NCBI GenBank assembly: GCA_002239005.1
Contig: MPNL01000009.1
Span: 22,561-86,560 of the forward strand
DNA length: 64,000 nucleotides
Direction of reading: 5' to 3'
Source of the DNA: Truepera sp. bin119
Lineage (GTDB): Bacteria > Deinococcota > Deinococci > Deinococcales > Trueperaceae
In this document: piece after piece, positions 18,215 through 27,420 of the stretch
Position numbering within the stretch: position 1 is the stretch's first letter
Layout: every line of letters begins with the position of its first letter
The notes under the pieces: generated by a model
Told to the model about the DNA's origin: nothing
Seen by the model: only the letters and a program-made list of their open reading frames with translations
Databases searched by the model: none
Translations under genes and position numbers: made by a program

Positions 18215-19903
18215 ATGCCTGAGCTTCAGTTCGACACCTACTACCGCTACGACGACCTCACGGAGATCCTCAGGGCCTTCGCTGCGGAGCGCCCGGATCT
18301 GGTGACGCTCTCGAGTATCGGGACTAGCTTCGAGGGGAGGGAGGTGTGGCTGGCGACTGTTACCAACGCAGCCACCGGACCGGCGGAGGAGAAACCCGCG
18401 CTCTGGGTCGACGGTAACATCCACGCTACCGAGGTCTCACCTTCGACGGCCTGTCTTTATTTCTTGAACTTCCTCGTCCGCGAGTGTGGGCGGCGTGACG
18501 ATGTCACTTGGGCGCTCGACAGCCGCACCTTCTATCTCTGTCCACGCGTCAACCCCGACGGGGCGGAGTGGGCCCTCGCCGATCGGCCCAGGATCATCCG
18601 CTCCTCGACCCGTCCCTACCCGTTCGACGAAGAGCCGATTGAGGGCCTCAGGCAGGAGGATGTCGACGGTGACGGGCGCCTGCTGATGATGCGGATCCCC
18701 GACGACAACGGTCCCTGGCGGGTGAGTAAGGAGGAGCCGCGCCTCATGGTCCAGCGCGGCCCGACCGAGGTTGGCGGGCACTATTACCGGCTTATGCCTG
18801 AGGGAGTGCTCGACGCCTACGATGGGGTGACCCTGAAGGTGCAGCGTGACAGGGAGGGGCTCGATCTGAACCGCAACTTCCCGGCCAACTGGCGCCAGGA
18901 GGATGAGCAGACTGGGGCCGGACCCTACCCGACTTCAGAGCCCGAGGTGCGCAATCTGGTCGAGTTCATTTCCCGCCGACCGAACATCACCGGTGGAGTG
19001 ACCTTCCATACCTGGAGCGGGGTGATCCTGCGGCCCTACAGTCACAGCGCAGACGAGGAGATGGTGGCTGAGGATCTGTGGACCTACAAGAGCATTGGGG
19101 CAAAGGGGACGGAGGTCACGGGCTACCCTAACATCAGCGTCTACCACGACTTCCGCTACCACCCTAAGGAGGTCATTACCGGCACCTTCGACGACTGGCT
19201 GTTCGATCATTTAGGGGTGTTCGCCTGGACCGTCGAGATCTGGAGTCCGCAGCGGCAGGCCGGTATTGAGGATTACAAGTTCATCGATTGGTACCGTGAC
19301 CACCCCTTCGAAGACGACCGCAAGCTACTCACCTGGAGCGACCGTGAGCTTGGTGGCGAGGGCTATGTGGACTGGTATTCCTTCGAACACCCCCAACTCG
19401 GTCCGGTCGAGTTGGGGGGATGGAACATGATGCTCGCCTGGCGTAATCCGCCCCCCAAATTCCTCGAGCGCGAGGTCGCGAAGTTCCCCGAGTGGCTGCT
19501 CTGGCACGGTCTTATCTCGCCTCGCCTCGAGCTGCATTCGGACGAGGTCGAGGCCCTCGGCGGTGGCAATTATCGGCTGCAGGCGGTGGTCCAGAATAGC
19601 GGTTGGCTCCCCACCTACGTCACCAAGCGGGCCCTCGAACGCCAAGTCGTCCGCGGCATGGTGGTGGAGTTGGCGCTCCCGGACGGGGCGAGCCTAAAAA
19701 GCGGTAAGGTGCGTGAGGTTCATGGGCAGCTCGAGGGACGAGCGTACAAGGCTTCGTCGCCAACCGTGTGGAGCGCAGCCGATGCCACCAACGATCGGCT
19801 GAGGCTTACCTGGACGGTGCACGCCCCCGGGGGCGGGCAGGTAGGGGCCATCTTCCGGCATGAACGCGCTGGGACGGTGAGGCACGTGTGGACCCTCGAG
19901 TGA
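18215..19903 (+). CDS. M14-family zinc carboxypeptidase
   Basis: The 562-residue hydrolase has zinc ligands H70 and E73 (GNIHATEVSP), a distant third ligand in GVTFHTWSGVILRPYS, and the catalytic Glu in AWTVEIWSPQRQ. The NRNFPANWRQE substrate-binding segment is typical for M14. About 150 extra C-terminal residues form a beta-rich domain. I see no signal peptide at MPELQFDTYYRYDD, so it may be cytosolic or use a non-classical route. TGAGGAG lies before the ATG. It probably trims C-terminal residues from peptides; specificity is unknown. Confidence 0.9.
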   Translation: MPELQFDTYYRYDDLTEILRAFAAERPDLVTLSSIGTSFEGREVWLATVTNAATGPAEEKPALWVDGNIHATEVSPSTACLYFLNFLVRECGRRDDVTWALDSRTFYLCPRVNPDGAEWALADRPRIIRSSTRPYPFDEEPIEGLRQEDVDGDGRLLMMRIPDDNGPWRVSKEEPRLMVQRGPTEVGGHYYRLMPEGVLDAYDGVTLKVQRDREGLDLNRNFPANWRQEDEQTGAGPYPTSEPEVRNLVEFISRRPNITGGVTFHTWSGVILRPYSHSADEEMVAEDLWTYKSIGAKGTEVTGYPNISVYHDFRYHPKEVITGTFDDWLFDHLGVFAWTVEIWSPQRQAGIEDYKFIDWYRDHPFEDDRKLLTWSDRELGGEGYVDWYSFEHPQLGPVELGGWNMMLAWRNPPPKFLEREVAKFPEWLLWHGLISPRLELHSDEVEALGGGNYRLQAVVQNSGWLPTYVTKRALERQVVRGMVVELALPDGASLKSGKVREVHGQLEGRAYKASSPTVWSAADATNDRLRLTWTVHAPGGGQVGAIFRHERAGTVRHVWTLE

Positions 19904-19946
19904 TCCGGTACGCTTGTGGACACCCCGTCTGGTCGGGAGGGGAGAT

Positions 19947-21134
19947 GTGATCAGGGCCGCGCGCCGCGTAGACGATCTGTTCGAGTCGGTCATCCGCAGC
20001 ATCACCGTTCATGCCCTCTCGTTGGGTGCCATCAATCTGGGGCAAGGGTCGCCCGACTTCGATCCGCCCGAGGAGCTCGTGGAGGCGGCCAAGCGTGCCC
20101 TTACCGAGGGCTATCACCAGTACGTTCCCACCTGGGGCCTGCCCGAACTTCGGCGCGCCATCGCCGATAAGACGGAGCGCTTCTACGGCTTCCGGCCCGA
20201 TCCCGACAGCGAGATCACCGTCACCTGCGGCGTGACCGAGGGGGTGATCGCATCGCTGATCGGTGTAGTCGATCAGGGCGAGAGGGTGGTAATCCTCGAG
20301 CCAGCCCATGAGAACTACCATGCCGGTGCGATCTTTGCGGGTGCCGAGCCGATCTGGCTCCCACTGAGACCTCCCGACTACCGGATCGACCCTGAGGAGC
20401 TTGAGCGTGCCTTCCGTAAGCCAGAGGTGCGGGCATTCATCTTCAACACCCCGCACAACCCCAGCGGTCGGGTGTTCAGTCGCGAAGAGCTCGACGCTAT
20501 CGCCGAGCTCTGCATCCGCTACGGCGTCGTCGCCATCAGCGACGAGATCTACGAGCATATGGTCTACGACGATCACGAGCACATCCCGATCGCCACCCTG
20601 CCTGGCATGAGTGATCGCACCATCACCATCAGCGGTCTCTCGAAGAGTTACTCGGTCACTGGCTGGCGGGTCGGCTATGCCATCGCCTCGGCACCGCTCA
20701 CCGAGGGTCTACGCAAGATTCACGATTTCACCACGATCTGCTCCCCGTCGCCCCTGCAGAGGGCAGCGGTAGCAGCCATCGAGTTGGGCGACGACTACTA
20801 CGACTGGTTGAAGCGCTACTACGCTGAGCGCAGGGAGAAGATGATGACGATCCTCGCTGGGGCTGGGTTCGACGCACCTACGCCCGAGGGAGCCTACTAC
20901 ACGGTGGCCGAGTTCACCGCCATCTCGGAGGCCTTCGGACTCACGGACGACGATGACGCCTTCGCCCACTGGCTGATTGACGAAGTCGGGATCGGTTCGG
21001 TTCCGGCCTCGAGTTTCTACCGGAGCGACCCATCACTGGGTCGGGGTCGAGTCCGCTTTGCCTTTCCCAAGCGTGACGAGACCTTATGCGAGGTCGAGCG
21101 GCGCTTTGAAAAGCTGCGAGATGCCATGCGCTGA
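19947..21134 (+). CDS. PLP-dependent aminotransferase, class I/II
   Basis: The fold-type I aminotransferase shows LGQGSPDFDPP near the start, the NTPHNPSGRVF loop with the PLP-contacting Asn, SDEIYEHMVYD, and the Schiff-base lysine in SGLSKSYSVTGWRVGY. This pattern fits the aspartate/kynurenine aminotransferase group. I chose the GTG at 19947 because GGGAGGGGAG stands just before it; an upstream GTG at 19914 lacks one. It lies 43 bases after the peptidase, so the two may form a peptide-degradation pair. Confidence 0.88.
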   Translation: MIRAARRVDDLFESVIRSITVHALSLGAINLGQGSPDFDPPEELVEAAKRALTEGYHQYVPTWGLPELRRAIADKTERFYGFRPDPDSEITVTCGVTEGVIASLIGVVDQGERVVILEPAHENYHAGAIFAGAEPIWLPLRPPDYRIDPEELERAFRKPEVRAFIFNTPHNPSGRVFSREELDAIAELCIRYGVVAISDEIYEHMVYDDHEHIPIATLPGMSDRTITISGLSKSYSVTGWRVGYAIASAPLTEGLRKIHDFTTICSPSPLQRAAVAAIELGDDYYDWLKRYYAERREKMMTILAGAGFDAPTPEGAYYTVAEFTAISEAFGLTDDDDAFAHWLIDEVGIGSVPASSFYRSDPSLGRGRVRFAFPKRDETLCEVERRFEKLRDAMR

Positions 21135-21162
21135 CAGGCTGGCGGAGGGATTTGGTCTCTAG

Positions 21163-22716
21163 GTGGACACACCTAGGCCCTCGAGTGCCCGTAGCACCTT
21201 CACCCTCATGGTCGGCACCCTGGCGAGCCGAGCGACGGGACTGCTGCGCAATTCACTCTTCAATCAGCTCTTCCCTCAGGTCGTCACCGACGCCTTTGCC
21301 GTGGCCTTCAAGGTGCCCAACCTGTTTCGTGAACTCTTGGCCGAGGGGGCGCTTACCAACGCGTTCGTGCCGGTCTACCGGGGGCTGGGGCGCATTGAGG
21401 CGAAACGTCTCTCGGGCGCGCTATTCAGCCTGCTTCTGCTCGTCAACGCGCTGCTGGTGCTGGCGTTCACACTGGCGGCTCCCTGGCTGGTGCGTCTGCT
21501 TCTGGGGTCCGAGGGGGGCGTGGACTTCGGTCTAGCGGTGCAGCTCACTCGGGTGGTGTTTCCGTTCCTCGCCGCCATCTCGCTCTCCGCTTTCGCCATG
21601 GGCGTTCTCCAGGCTGAGGAGCGCTTCTTCGGCCCGGCCTGGGCGCCGGTGGCGTTGAACCTAGTCACGGTGGTGCTCATGCTCACCTTCCCAGGGCGGG
21701 CGGTGCCACTGGCTCTGGCCTTCGTCTGTGGTGGGGTTGCGCAGTTTCTCGTTCAGCTCCCCTTCCTGATCCGCTTCGGCCTGTTCCCCCGGCTTGGGCT
21801 CCGGTGGCACCCCGAGTTGGCGGCGGTGCTGATCCTGGCGGGTCCGCTCGCCTTCACCACCGGTGCCCGGCAGGTCCTCAACGTGATCTCCACCCGTATC
21901 CTTGATACCCTCGAAGCCGGCAGCCAGACCGCCTTCTTCAATGCCGACCTTTTCCTCGGCTTAGCGTTGGGCCTGTTCAGCATCTCCCCGGCACTGGCCT
22001 ACTATTCCAGGCTCAGCGCCAACGCTGCCGACGAGCCCGACGCCTTCGCCGGGACGCTCCTCGAGGGACTCCGCCTGATCGCCTTCCTCACCGCCCCCGC
22101 CGGGCTGTTGCTGTTGCTGTTGCCCGACGCGGCTGTCCAGAGTGTCCTGAACTGGATCACGGCCTTCCGGCCCAGTGCCGGGACCGACCCGCGGACCCTT
22201 GCCCTGTCGGCTGTGGCTCTGGCCCCGCTCGGCTTGGCAGTCTTCCCCCTTGGGCTCTCGAACCTGCTGATCAGGACCTTCTATGTGCGGCGTGAGGTGC
22301 GCCTTCCGCTCTCTATATCGATGGGTTTCGTGGTGGTGAGCGGAGTCCTCTATGCGCTCTTGGCCCCCCGCTTCGGGATCGCGGGCCTCTCCTGGGGACT
22401 CACTCTGGCAGCCTGGGGCCAGTTCGGAGTACTGCTGGCCCTGGTGGGTCGGCGGGAGCGGTTCGGACTCCTAGCCTTCGGGCGCTACGTGCTCACGGTT
22501 TGGCTTGCAGCGGGGTTGGCCGCAGTCGTGACCTTCTTACTCCTTCGGGCTGTCCCCTTTGGAGTTGGCTGGTTTGGTTTCTTCGGGCAGGCCTTGCTTG
22601 GGGTCAGTGCTCTGTGTGTCCTCTACGCCCTGCTGGGTCTGGCGTTGCGGCTTCCCGAGCTTGAGAGGTTAAGCAGGCGGTCGCGGCGCCGAGATTCGGT
22701 CCATGATCAAGGATAG
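21163..22716 (+). CDS. murJ: Lipid II flippase MurJ
   Basis: The 517-residue MATE-like membrane protein has about 14 helices and moves lipid-linked peptidoglycan precursors across the membrane. Diagnostic stretches are the N-terminal LASRATGLLRNSLF, AFAVAFKVPNLFRELLAEGA with the conserved NxFRxLxAEGA pattern, and FFGPAWAPVALNL. A basic tail (RLSRRSRRRD) is likely cytosolic. The start is GTG at 21163, 28 bases after the aminotransferase. Confidence 0.93.
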   Translation: MDTPRPSSARSTFTLMVGTLASRATGLLRNSLFNQLFPQVVTDAFAVAFKVPNLFRELLAEGALTNAFVPVYRGLGRIEAKRLSGALFSLLLLVNALLVLAFTLAAPWLVRLLLGSEGGVDFGLAVQLTRVVFPFLAAISLSAFAMGVLQAEERFFGPAWAPVALNLVTVVLMLTFPGRAVPLALAFVCGGVAQFLVQLPFLIRFGLFPRLGLRWHPELAAVLILAGPLAFTTGARQVLNVISTRILDTLEAGSQTAFFNADLFLGLALGLFSISPALAYYSRLSANAADEPDAFAGTLLEGLRLIAFLTAPAGLLLLLLPDAAVQSVLNWITAFRPSAGTDPRTLALSAVALAPLGLAVFPLGLSNLLIRTFYVRREVRLPLSISMGFVVVSGVLYALLAPRFGIAGLSWGLTLAAWGQFGVLLALVGRRERFGLLAFGRYVLTVWLAAGLAAVVTFLLLRAVPFGVGWFGFFGQALLGVSALCVLYALLGLALRLPELERLSRRSRRRDSVHDQG

Positions 22717-22769
22717 TGTGGATTTGTGGCCCCCTCTTTCCACTTTTTGTAACCGCCTGAAGAAAACAT

Positions 22770-22798
22770 CCCGCCAGGAAACGCAGTGGCCTGGCGGG
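22770..22798 (-). terminator. Hairpin between convergent murJ and methyltransferase genes
   Basis: CCCGCCAGG and CCTGGCGGG form a perfect nine-base stem around an 11-base loop. Leftwards it is followed by TGTTTTCTTC, so it should stop transcription of the methyltransferase gene and may also act on murJ. Confidence 0.6.
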
Positions 22799-22839
22799 GT
22801 GCTAGGGGGAGTGATCACACTCAGTATTGAGGTTGAATG

Positions 22840-23643
22840 TCAGGGCAAGATCATGTCTTTCTGTGCTACCAGCGTGTAGCATAGTGGCGGTCTCTTCTTC
22901 AGGTCCTGGAGCGACCGAAAGACCGTTGAGATATCGTGATCATGCTCCTCGAACACCCGCAGTGCGAGTCCGTGGCGGAGGCAACCGCCGATGATGTCGG
23001 AGAGCTTGTGATGGAACCAGAACGAGGTGGCTTCAACGATCCGTTCGGGGTCGTAGTAGTCGGGATCGTCCGTGCTCTCGAAGGGCTCGCTCCGGAAGTA
23101 CGAGTGCCTGATGGCGAGATCCCCATCCGCGTCGAACATGTCGAGGATCGGGTGCATCTCGTAGACAAACAGGTGCCCGCTTGGGCTCAGCAGACGATCC
23201 ACCGTGGCGAAGTAGTGATTGAGGTCGGGTAGCCAGCCTAGTGCGCCGACGGTGACATAGACTAGGTCAAATGTGCTGTTGTAGCGGGTCGGGATGTCGT
23301 AGACATCGGTGCAGACGAATTCGACTCGCTCCTCGAGGTGGGCTGCTGCGGCGAGTTGATTCGCCTGGTCGATGAACGCGTCGGAGATGTCGAAACCGAC
23401 ACCGCCCGAGGCACCGAGGCGCACCACCGAGAGCAGCTCTCGGCCGTTGTTGCACGACAACTGTGCGACCCACTTCCCGGCTACTCCCAACTCCGTGAGG
23501 ATTTGGCGCTCGGTGTTGTCAAGGAGGTTGTAGTCGGGGTTACGGAATCCGTTGAGGAGGTCTGCCAGTTTGAGGTCGGCATGGATGGCGGCCGTCTCGT
23601 TCCACATCCGTCGGTTGGCCTCGGTGTAGTCGCCCAGTTTCAT
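22840..23643 (-). CDS. Class I SAM-dependent methyltransferase
   Basis: The Rossmann-type protein begins DYTEANRRMWNETA, the usual start of a family of bacterial methyltransferases. It has the SAM-binding region VAQLSCNNGRELL and GFDISDAFIDQA, then FVCTDVYDIP and the post-core FDLVYVTVGALGWLPDL. The motif I glycine-rich loop is replaced by SCNNGREL, common in this subfamily. I favour the ATG at 23643; an ATG 13 codons earlier is possible. The target is unknown. Confidence 0.82.
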   Translation of the reverse strand: MKLGDYTEANRRMWNETAAIHADLKLADLLNGFRNPDYNLLDNTERQILTELGVAGKWVAQLSCNNGRELLSVVRLGASGGVGFDISDAFIDQANQLAAAAHLEERVEFVCTDVYDIPTRYNSTFDLVYVTVGALGWLPDLNHYFATVDRLLSPSGHLFVYEMHPILDMFDADGDLAIRHSYFRSEPFESTDDPDYYDPERIVEATSFWFHHKLSDIIGGCLRHGLALRVFEEHDHDISTVFRSLQDLKKRPPLCYTLVAQKDMILP

Positions 23644-23723
23644 CTCCCTTGAGTGTACTGCGGACGGGTTGCGGGAGGGCATGCGCTCGCGCCAGGCGGG
23701 CCGCGTGCTAGTGTCTGAGGGAT

Positions 23724-24677
23724 ATGGCTGAGGGGATCCTCAAGCCCTGCTGTGCACCCTTGCGCGAAGCCGACGGGTCGACCGACGGAACCGAAGCAGA
23801 GTTCTCAGTGGAAGCCAGTTCGTACCGGGACATGGTGAAGCTCGAGGGAGGACGCTTCTTAATGGGTGGATCCGACCCGTCGTTCCCCGCCGATGGAGAG
23901 GGTCCCGTTCGCATTGTCGAAGTCGACCCCTTCTGGATCGACCGGTACGCGGTGAGCAACGCCGACTTCACCAAGTTTGTAGAGGCTACCGGCTACAAAA
24001 CTGAGGCCGAGCGCTTCGGCTGGTCCTTCGTCTTCTACCAGTTCCTCCCTGAGCACTTTCCCCCGACCCGAGGCGTGGCGGAGGCACCCTGGTGGCGTCA
24101 GGTCTACGGTGCCGACTGGAGCCACCCCGAGGGACCCCACTCGGACCTCGATGGGCGCATGGACCATCCGGCCATCCATGTCTCCTGGAATGACGCTGAC
24201 ACCTTTGCCACTTGGGCCGGCAAACGCCTCCCCACCGAGGCTGAGTGGGAGTACGCGGCACGTGGCGGTCTTGAGCAGAACACCTACCCTTGGGGCAACC
24301 GCCTCACGCCTAAGGGTAAGTACCACTGCAACATCTGGCAAGGTACCTTCCCGGGCAACAACACCGGCAAGGATGGTTTCTTGGGGACCGCTCCGGTCGA
24401 CTCCTTCATCCCGAACGGCTACGGTCTCTACAACGTTTCAGGCAATGTCTGGGAGTGGTGCGCCGACTGGTTCAGCGCTGACTACCACCGGCACCGGAAT
24501 GGGCCAGCTAGGGATCCAACGGGGCCACCCAGGGGTGACCAGAAGGTTATGAAGGGCGGTTCCTACCTTTGCCACGCTTCCTACTGCAACCGCTACCGTG
24601 TTGCCGCTCGGACCCGTAACACTCCCGACAGTAGCACCGGCCACATGGGCTTCCGCTTGGTCCACGCGGTCGATTGA
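23724..24677 (+). CDS. Formylglycine-generating enzyme (sulfatase-modifying factor)
   Basis: The 317-residue protein closely follows the FGE/SUMF1 pattern: an N-terminal CCAP motif, LEGGRFLMGGSDP, WKRLPTEAEWEYAARGG-like core (GKRLPTEAEWEYAARGG), NVWEWCADWF, and the active-site pair C283 and C288 in KGGSYLCHASYCNRYR. Both cysteines that bind copper in true FGEs are kept, unlike in general FGE-sulfatase-domain proteins. It would convert a sulfatase cysteine to formylglycine using O2. No sulfatase lies in the window, so its client must be elsewhere. Confidence 0.9.
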   Translation: MAEGILKPCCAPLREADGSTDGTEAEFSVEASSYRDMVKLEGGRFLMGGSDPSFPADGEGPVRIVEVDPFWIDRYAVSNADFTKFVEATGYKTEAERFGWSFVFYQFLPEHFPPTRGVAEAPWWRQVYGADWSHPEGPHSDLDGRMDHPAIHVSWNDADTFATWAGKRLPTEAEWEYAARGGLEQNTYPWGNRLTPKGKYHCNIWQGTFPGNNTGKDGFLGTAPVDSFIPNGYGLYNVSGNVWEWCADWFSADYHRHRNGPARDPTGPPRGDQKVMKGGSYLCHASYCNRYRVAARTRNTPDSSTGHMGFRLVHAVD

Positions 24678-24720
24678 AACGGCCTGTCGACCCTTGTGAA
24701 GTATCGAACGCTAGCAGGTT

Positions 24721-24976
24721 GGGTGGTGACGCGAGATTATCCCGCACCCCCACCAGATCCGGCGAGTCCGTCCTTGGAGATGCACATCAGACCTTAGCAG
24801 AGCCCGTTTGGAATTGGTGCCGGTAGGGAGATCGTGGAGTGAAGGGGCGGTTCTCGAGTAGGCTTGACCGGGTTTTGCCCATACCAGGGGAAGAATAATC
24901 GAGAGATCGCTTTGCAGACGGGGATAACTTCAAGAGCGGTTTGAAGGGGGATTAAGAGCTAATCTTGCGTTTACGC
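24721..24976. repeat. MITE-like element with terminal inverted repeats, copy 2
   Basis: It is the reverse-complement counterpart of the element at 2380-2650. Matching landmarks include AAGGACGGACTCGC-type, GGGCTCTGCTAAGGTCTG-type and GAGAACCGCCCCTTCACT segments. The left end GGTGACGCGAGATTATCCCG is well kept, while the right terminal repeat (ending GCTAATCTTGCGT) has diverged. It sits between the convergent FGE and fabF genes and encodes no protein. Confidence 0.75.
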
Positions 24977-25046
24977 CCCGGCTGTTGGAGACTTTGATGA
25001 AATGGGAATCGGGAGATCATCTCTCCTAAGTGAGTCCCCACCCTAC

Positions 25047-26273
25047 CTACACCCGCTTGAACACCAATGCTGCATTCTGGCCGCCGAAGGCGAAGTTCTG
25101 GCTGATGGAGTACTCCACCCGCACCCCCCGTGCCTCGTTGGGGATATAGTCGAGGTCGAGGTCGGGATCGGGGTCATGGAGGTTTCTGGTGGGGGGAAGG
25201 ACGCAGCTGTGCAACGCTTGGATGGCAGCAATACCTTCGATCCCCCCGCTGGCGCCCAGTAGGTGGCCAGTCATCGACTTCGTTGAGGAGACAGGCGGTA
25301 CCGAATCGGCACCGAAGACGGTTTTGAGGGCCCGCGTTTCGTTGAGATCGTTGGCTGGGGTGCTGGTGCCGTGGGCGTTGATGTAGCCGATCCGGTCAGG
25401 GTCGACTTGGGCTGACTTGAGCGCCCACCGTAGGCAGCGCACGGCGCCGCTACCACCTGGGGCGGGAGCGGTGATGTGGTGGGCGTCGGCGCTGGTGGCG
25501 TAGCCGACCACCTCAGCGTAAATACGGGCTCCGCGCCGGCGGGCGTTCTCGTACTCCTCAAGCACCACGATACCGGCCCCCTCGCCAGCTACGAAGCCGT
25601 CGCGGCTGGCGCTGAATGGCCTGCTGGCCGTCTCGGGGCTGTCGTTGCGAGTCGAGAGAGCCCTCATAACGGCGAATCCGGCGATCCCCATGGGAGTGAC
25701 GGGGGCCTCACTGCCCCCGGCGATCATATAGGTGGCCTCACCGCGCTGGATGATCCGGAAGGCGTCCCCAATTGCGCCTGAGCCAGTGGAACAGGCGGTT
25801 ACCACGGTGCTGGATGGGCCCAGTAAGCCGTAGCGCATGGCCACATGGCCGCTGGCCATGTTGGCTATGAGCATAGGGATGAAGAAGGGGCTCATGCGCA
25901 TCGGGTCTCGCTCGAAGCGCACCACCGATTCCTTTTCCCAGGTTTCGATGCCCCCGATGCCGCTGCCGACTAGTGTACCGGTCTGCTCGCCCGCGACCTC
26001 ATCCTCGCTGAGACCGGCGTCTTCAAGGGCAAGGGTCGCACCGATAAGGGTTAGGTGGACATAGCGATCAAGGCGCCGCGCCTCGCGACGGGATATGTGC
26101 GCCTTGATGTCGACATCTACTTCCCCAGCGATCTGGACACTCAGGCTGCTGGCATCGAATCTCGTGATACGACGGATACCGTTCTTGGCCTCGTGCTGGG
26201 CCTGAAGATACGCCTCCGCCCCCACACCTATGGGGGTGACGGGGCCAACGCCCGTGACAACGACTCGTTTCAT
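25047..26273 (-). CDS. fabF: 3-oxoacyl-ACP synthase II
   Basis: The 408-residue condensing enzyme elongates acyl-ACP with malonyl-ACP. The Cys-His-His triad is visible: Cys in VVTACSTGSGA, His in NAHGTSTPAND and His in MTGHLLGASG. The N-terminal RVVVTGVGPVTPIG is standard. GAGGGG precedes the ATG. It is the last gene of the leftward yceD-rpmF-fabH-fabD-fabG-acpP-fabF operon. Confidence 0.96.
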   Translation of the reverse strand: MKRVVVTGVGPVTPIGVGAEAYLQAQHEAKNGIRRITRFDASSLSVQIAGEVDVDIKAHISRREARRLDRYVHLTLIGATLALEDAGLSEDEVAGEQTGTLVGSGIGGIETWEKESVVRFERDPMRMSPFFIPMLIANMASGHVAMRYGLLGPSSTVVTACSTGSGAIGDAFRIIQRGEATYMIAGGSEAPVTPMGIAGFAVMRALSTRNDSPETASRPFSASRDGFVAGEGAGIVVLEEYENARRRGARIYAEVVGYATSADAHHITAPAPGGSGAVRCLRWALKSAQVDPDRIGYINAHGTSTPANDLNETRALKTVFGADSVPPVSSTKSMTGHLLGASGGIEGIAAIQALHSCVLPPTRNLHDPDPDLDLDYIPNEARGVRVEYSISQNFAFGGQNAALVFKRV

Positions 26274-26333
26274 GATTGAAACCCCTCGTTTCGGGCTGGG
26301 TGGACGGAGAGGGGGGCGCTGAGTGCCCTGGGG

Positions 26334-26573
26334 TCAGGCTCTTTCAGCGATGAATTTAACAGCGTCTCCGACAGTCCGGATGCTCTCTGCCTCTTCATCA
26401 CTTATTTCAATGGCGAATTCGTCCTCAAGGCCCATAATCAGTTCGACCACGTCGAGCGAGTCGGCGCCCAGATCATCCACGAACGAGGCCTCGGCCACGA
26501 TGTTGCCCGGGGCGCTGTCTAACTTGTCGGCAATCACCTCTCGAACCTTGTTGAGAATCTCTTGCTCGTCCAC
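26334..26573 (-). CDS. acpP: Acyl carrier protein
   Basis: The 79-residue acidic protein carries the phosphopantetheine-attachment serine in [10 protein letters not shown] and shuttles growing acyl chains. The start is GTG, set by AAGGAGG six bases upstream. It lies between fabG and fabF, the usual order. The AT-richer 94-base gap before it may hold a separate promoter for strong expression. Confidence 0.96.
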   Translation of the reverse strand: MDEQEILNKVREVIADKLDSAPGNIVAEASFVDDLGADSLDVVELIMGLEDEFAIEISDEEAESIRTVGDAVKFIAERA

Positions 26574-26667
26574 AGTTCCCTCCTTGCGTTCTCTATCTTT
26601 TTGTACAATTCCTTATCTTGCTCGTGAAGGTATTTGAGCCAAGCGATTCTAACATGGTGTTTGCCAG

Positions 26668-27420
26668 CTATGACATTACCATCCCGCCATCTATGGTGAG
26701 GGTCTGACCGTTGATATAGGCTGCCCCTTCGCTAGCCAGGAATACCACCGCCTCGGCGACCTCGTACGGCCGGCCGAAGCGCCCGGCGGGAATCTGCTCG
26801 AGATAGCGCCCCTTCAACTCGTCGGCCAGCCCAGCCGTCATGTCGGATTCGATGAAGCCGGGTGCAACAGCATTGACGGTGACACCCCTGGCAGCGTACT
26901 CGCGCGCTAGGACCTTAGTGAGCCCGATGATCCCGGCCTTGGCGGCTACGTAGTTGGCCTGCCCCACGTTGCCTATGAGGCCACCAACGGATGAGATGTT
27001 GATGATGCGCCCATGATTTTGCCGTAGCATGCCACGCAGCGCCGCCTTGGCAAGGAAGAAGGCCGAGGAGAGGTTGGTGTCGATCACCGCCCGCCAATCC
27101 TCCTCCCTCATCCGTAGCGCTAGGGTGTCGCGGGTGATACCGGCATTGTTGACTAGGACATCGAGGCCGCCGAACTCCGCGATCACTTCCTTTACGAGTG
27201 CTTGGCAGGTGTCGGCGTCAGCAACATCTCCCTCGAATACACGGGCCTCTCCTCCTGCACCTCGAATCCGGTCGGCCACCTCTTCGGCAGAGGCTTGCGA
27301 GCGGACGTAGTGCACCGCCACACTGTAGCCCCGCCTGCCGAACTCGAGGGCCATGGCGCGCCCGAGCCCCCGGCTCGAGCCTGTGACTAGTACCCGCTTT
27401 GTACTCTTTGCCTCACTCAT
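26668..27420 (-). CDS. fabG: 3-oxoacyl-ACP reductase
   Basis: This 250-residue NADPH-dependent SDR reduces 3-oxoacyl-ACP. The cofactor loop is VTGSSRGLGRAMA, the NNAG motif is VLVNNAGITRDTL, and Ser/Tyr/Lys stand in INISSVGGLIGNVGQANYVAAKAG. Its ATG overlaps the fabD stop (ATGA), so translation is coupled. Confidence 0.95.
   Translation of the reverse strand: MSEAKSTKRVLVTGSSRGLGRAMALEFGRRGYSVAVHYVRSQASAEEVADRIRGAGGEARVFEGDVADADTCQALVKEVIAEFGGLDVLVNNAGITRDTLALRMREEDWRAVIDTNLSSAFFLAKAALRGMLRQNHGRIINISSVGGLIGNVGQANYVAAKAGIIGLTKVLAREYAARGVTVNAVAPGFIESDMTAGLADELKGRYLEQIPAGRFGRPYEVAEAVVFLASEGAAYINGQTLTIDGGMVMS

Noticed and set aside
21163..22716. Alternative frames inside murJ
   Set aside because: They are out of frame with a complete, conserved membrane protein.
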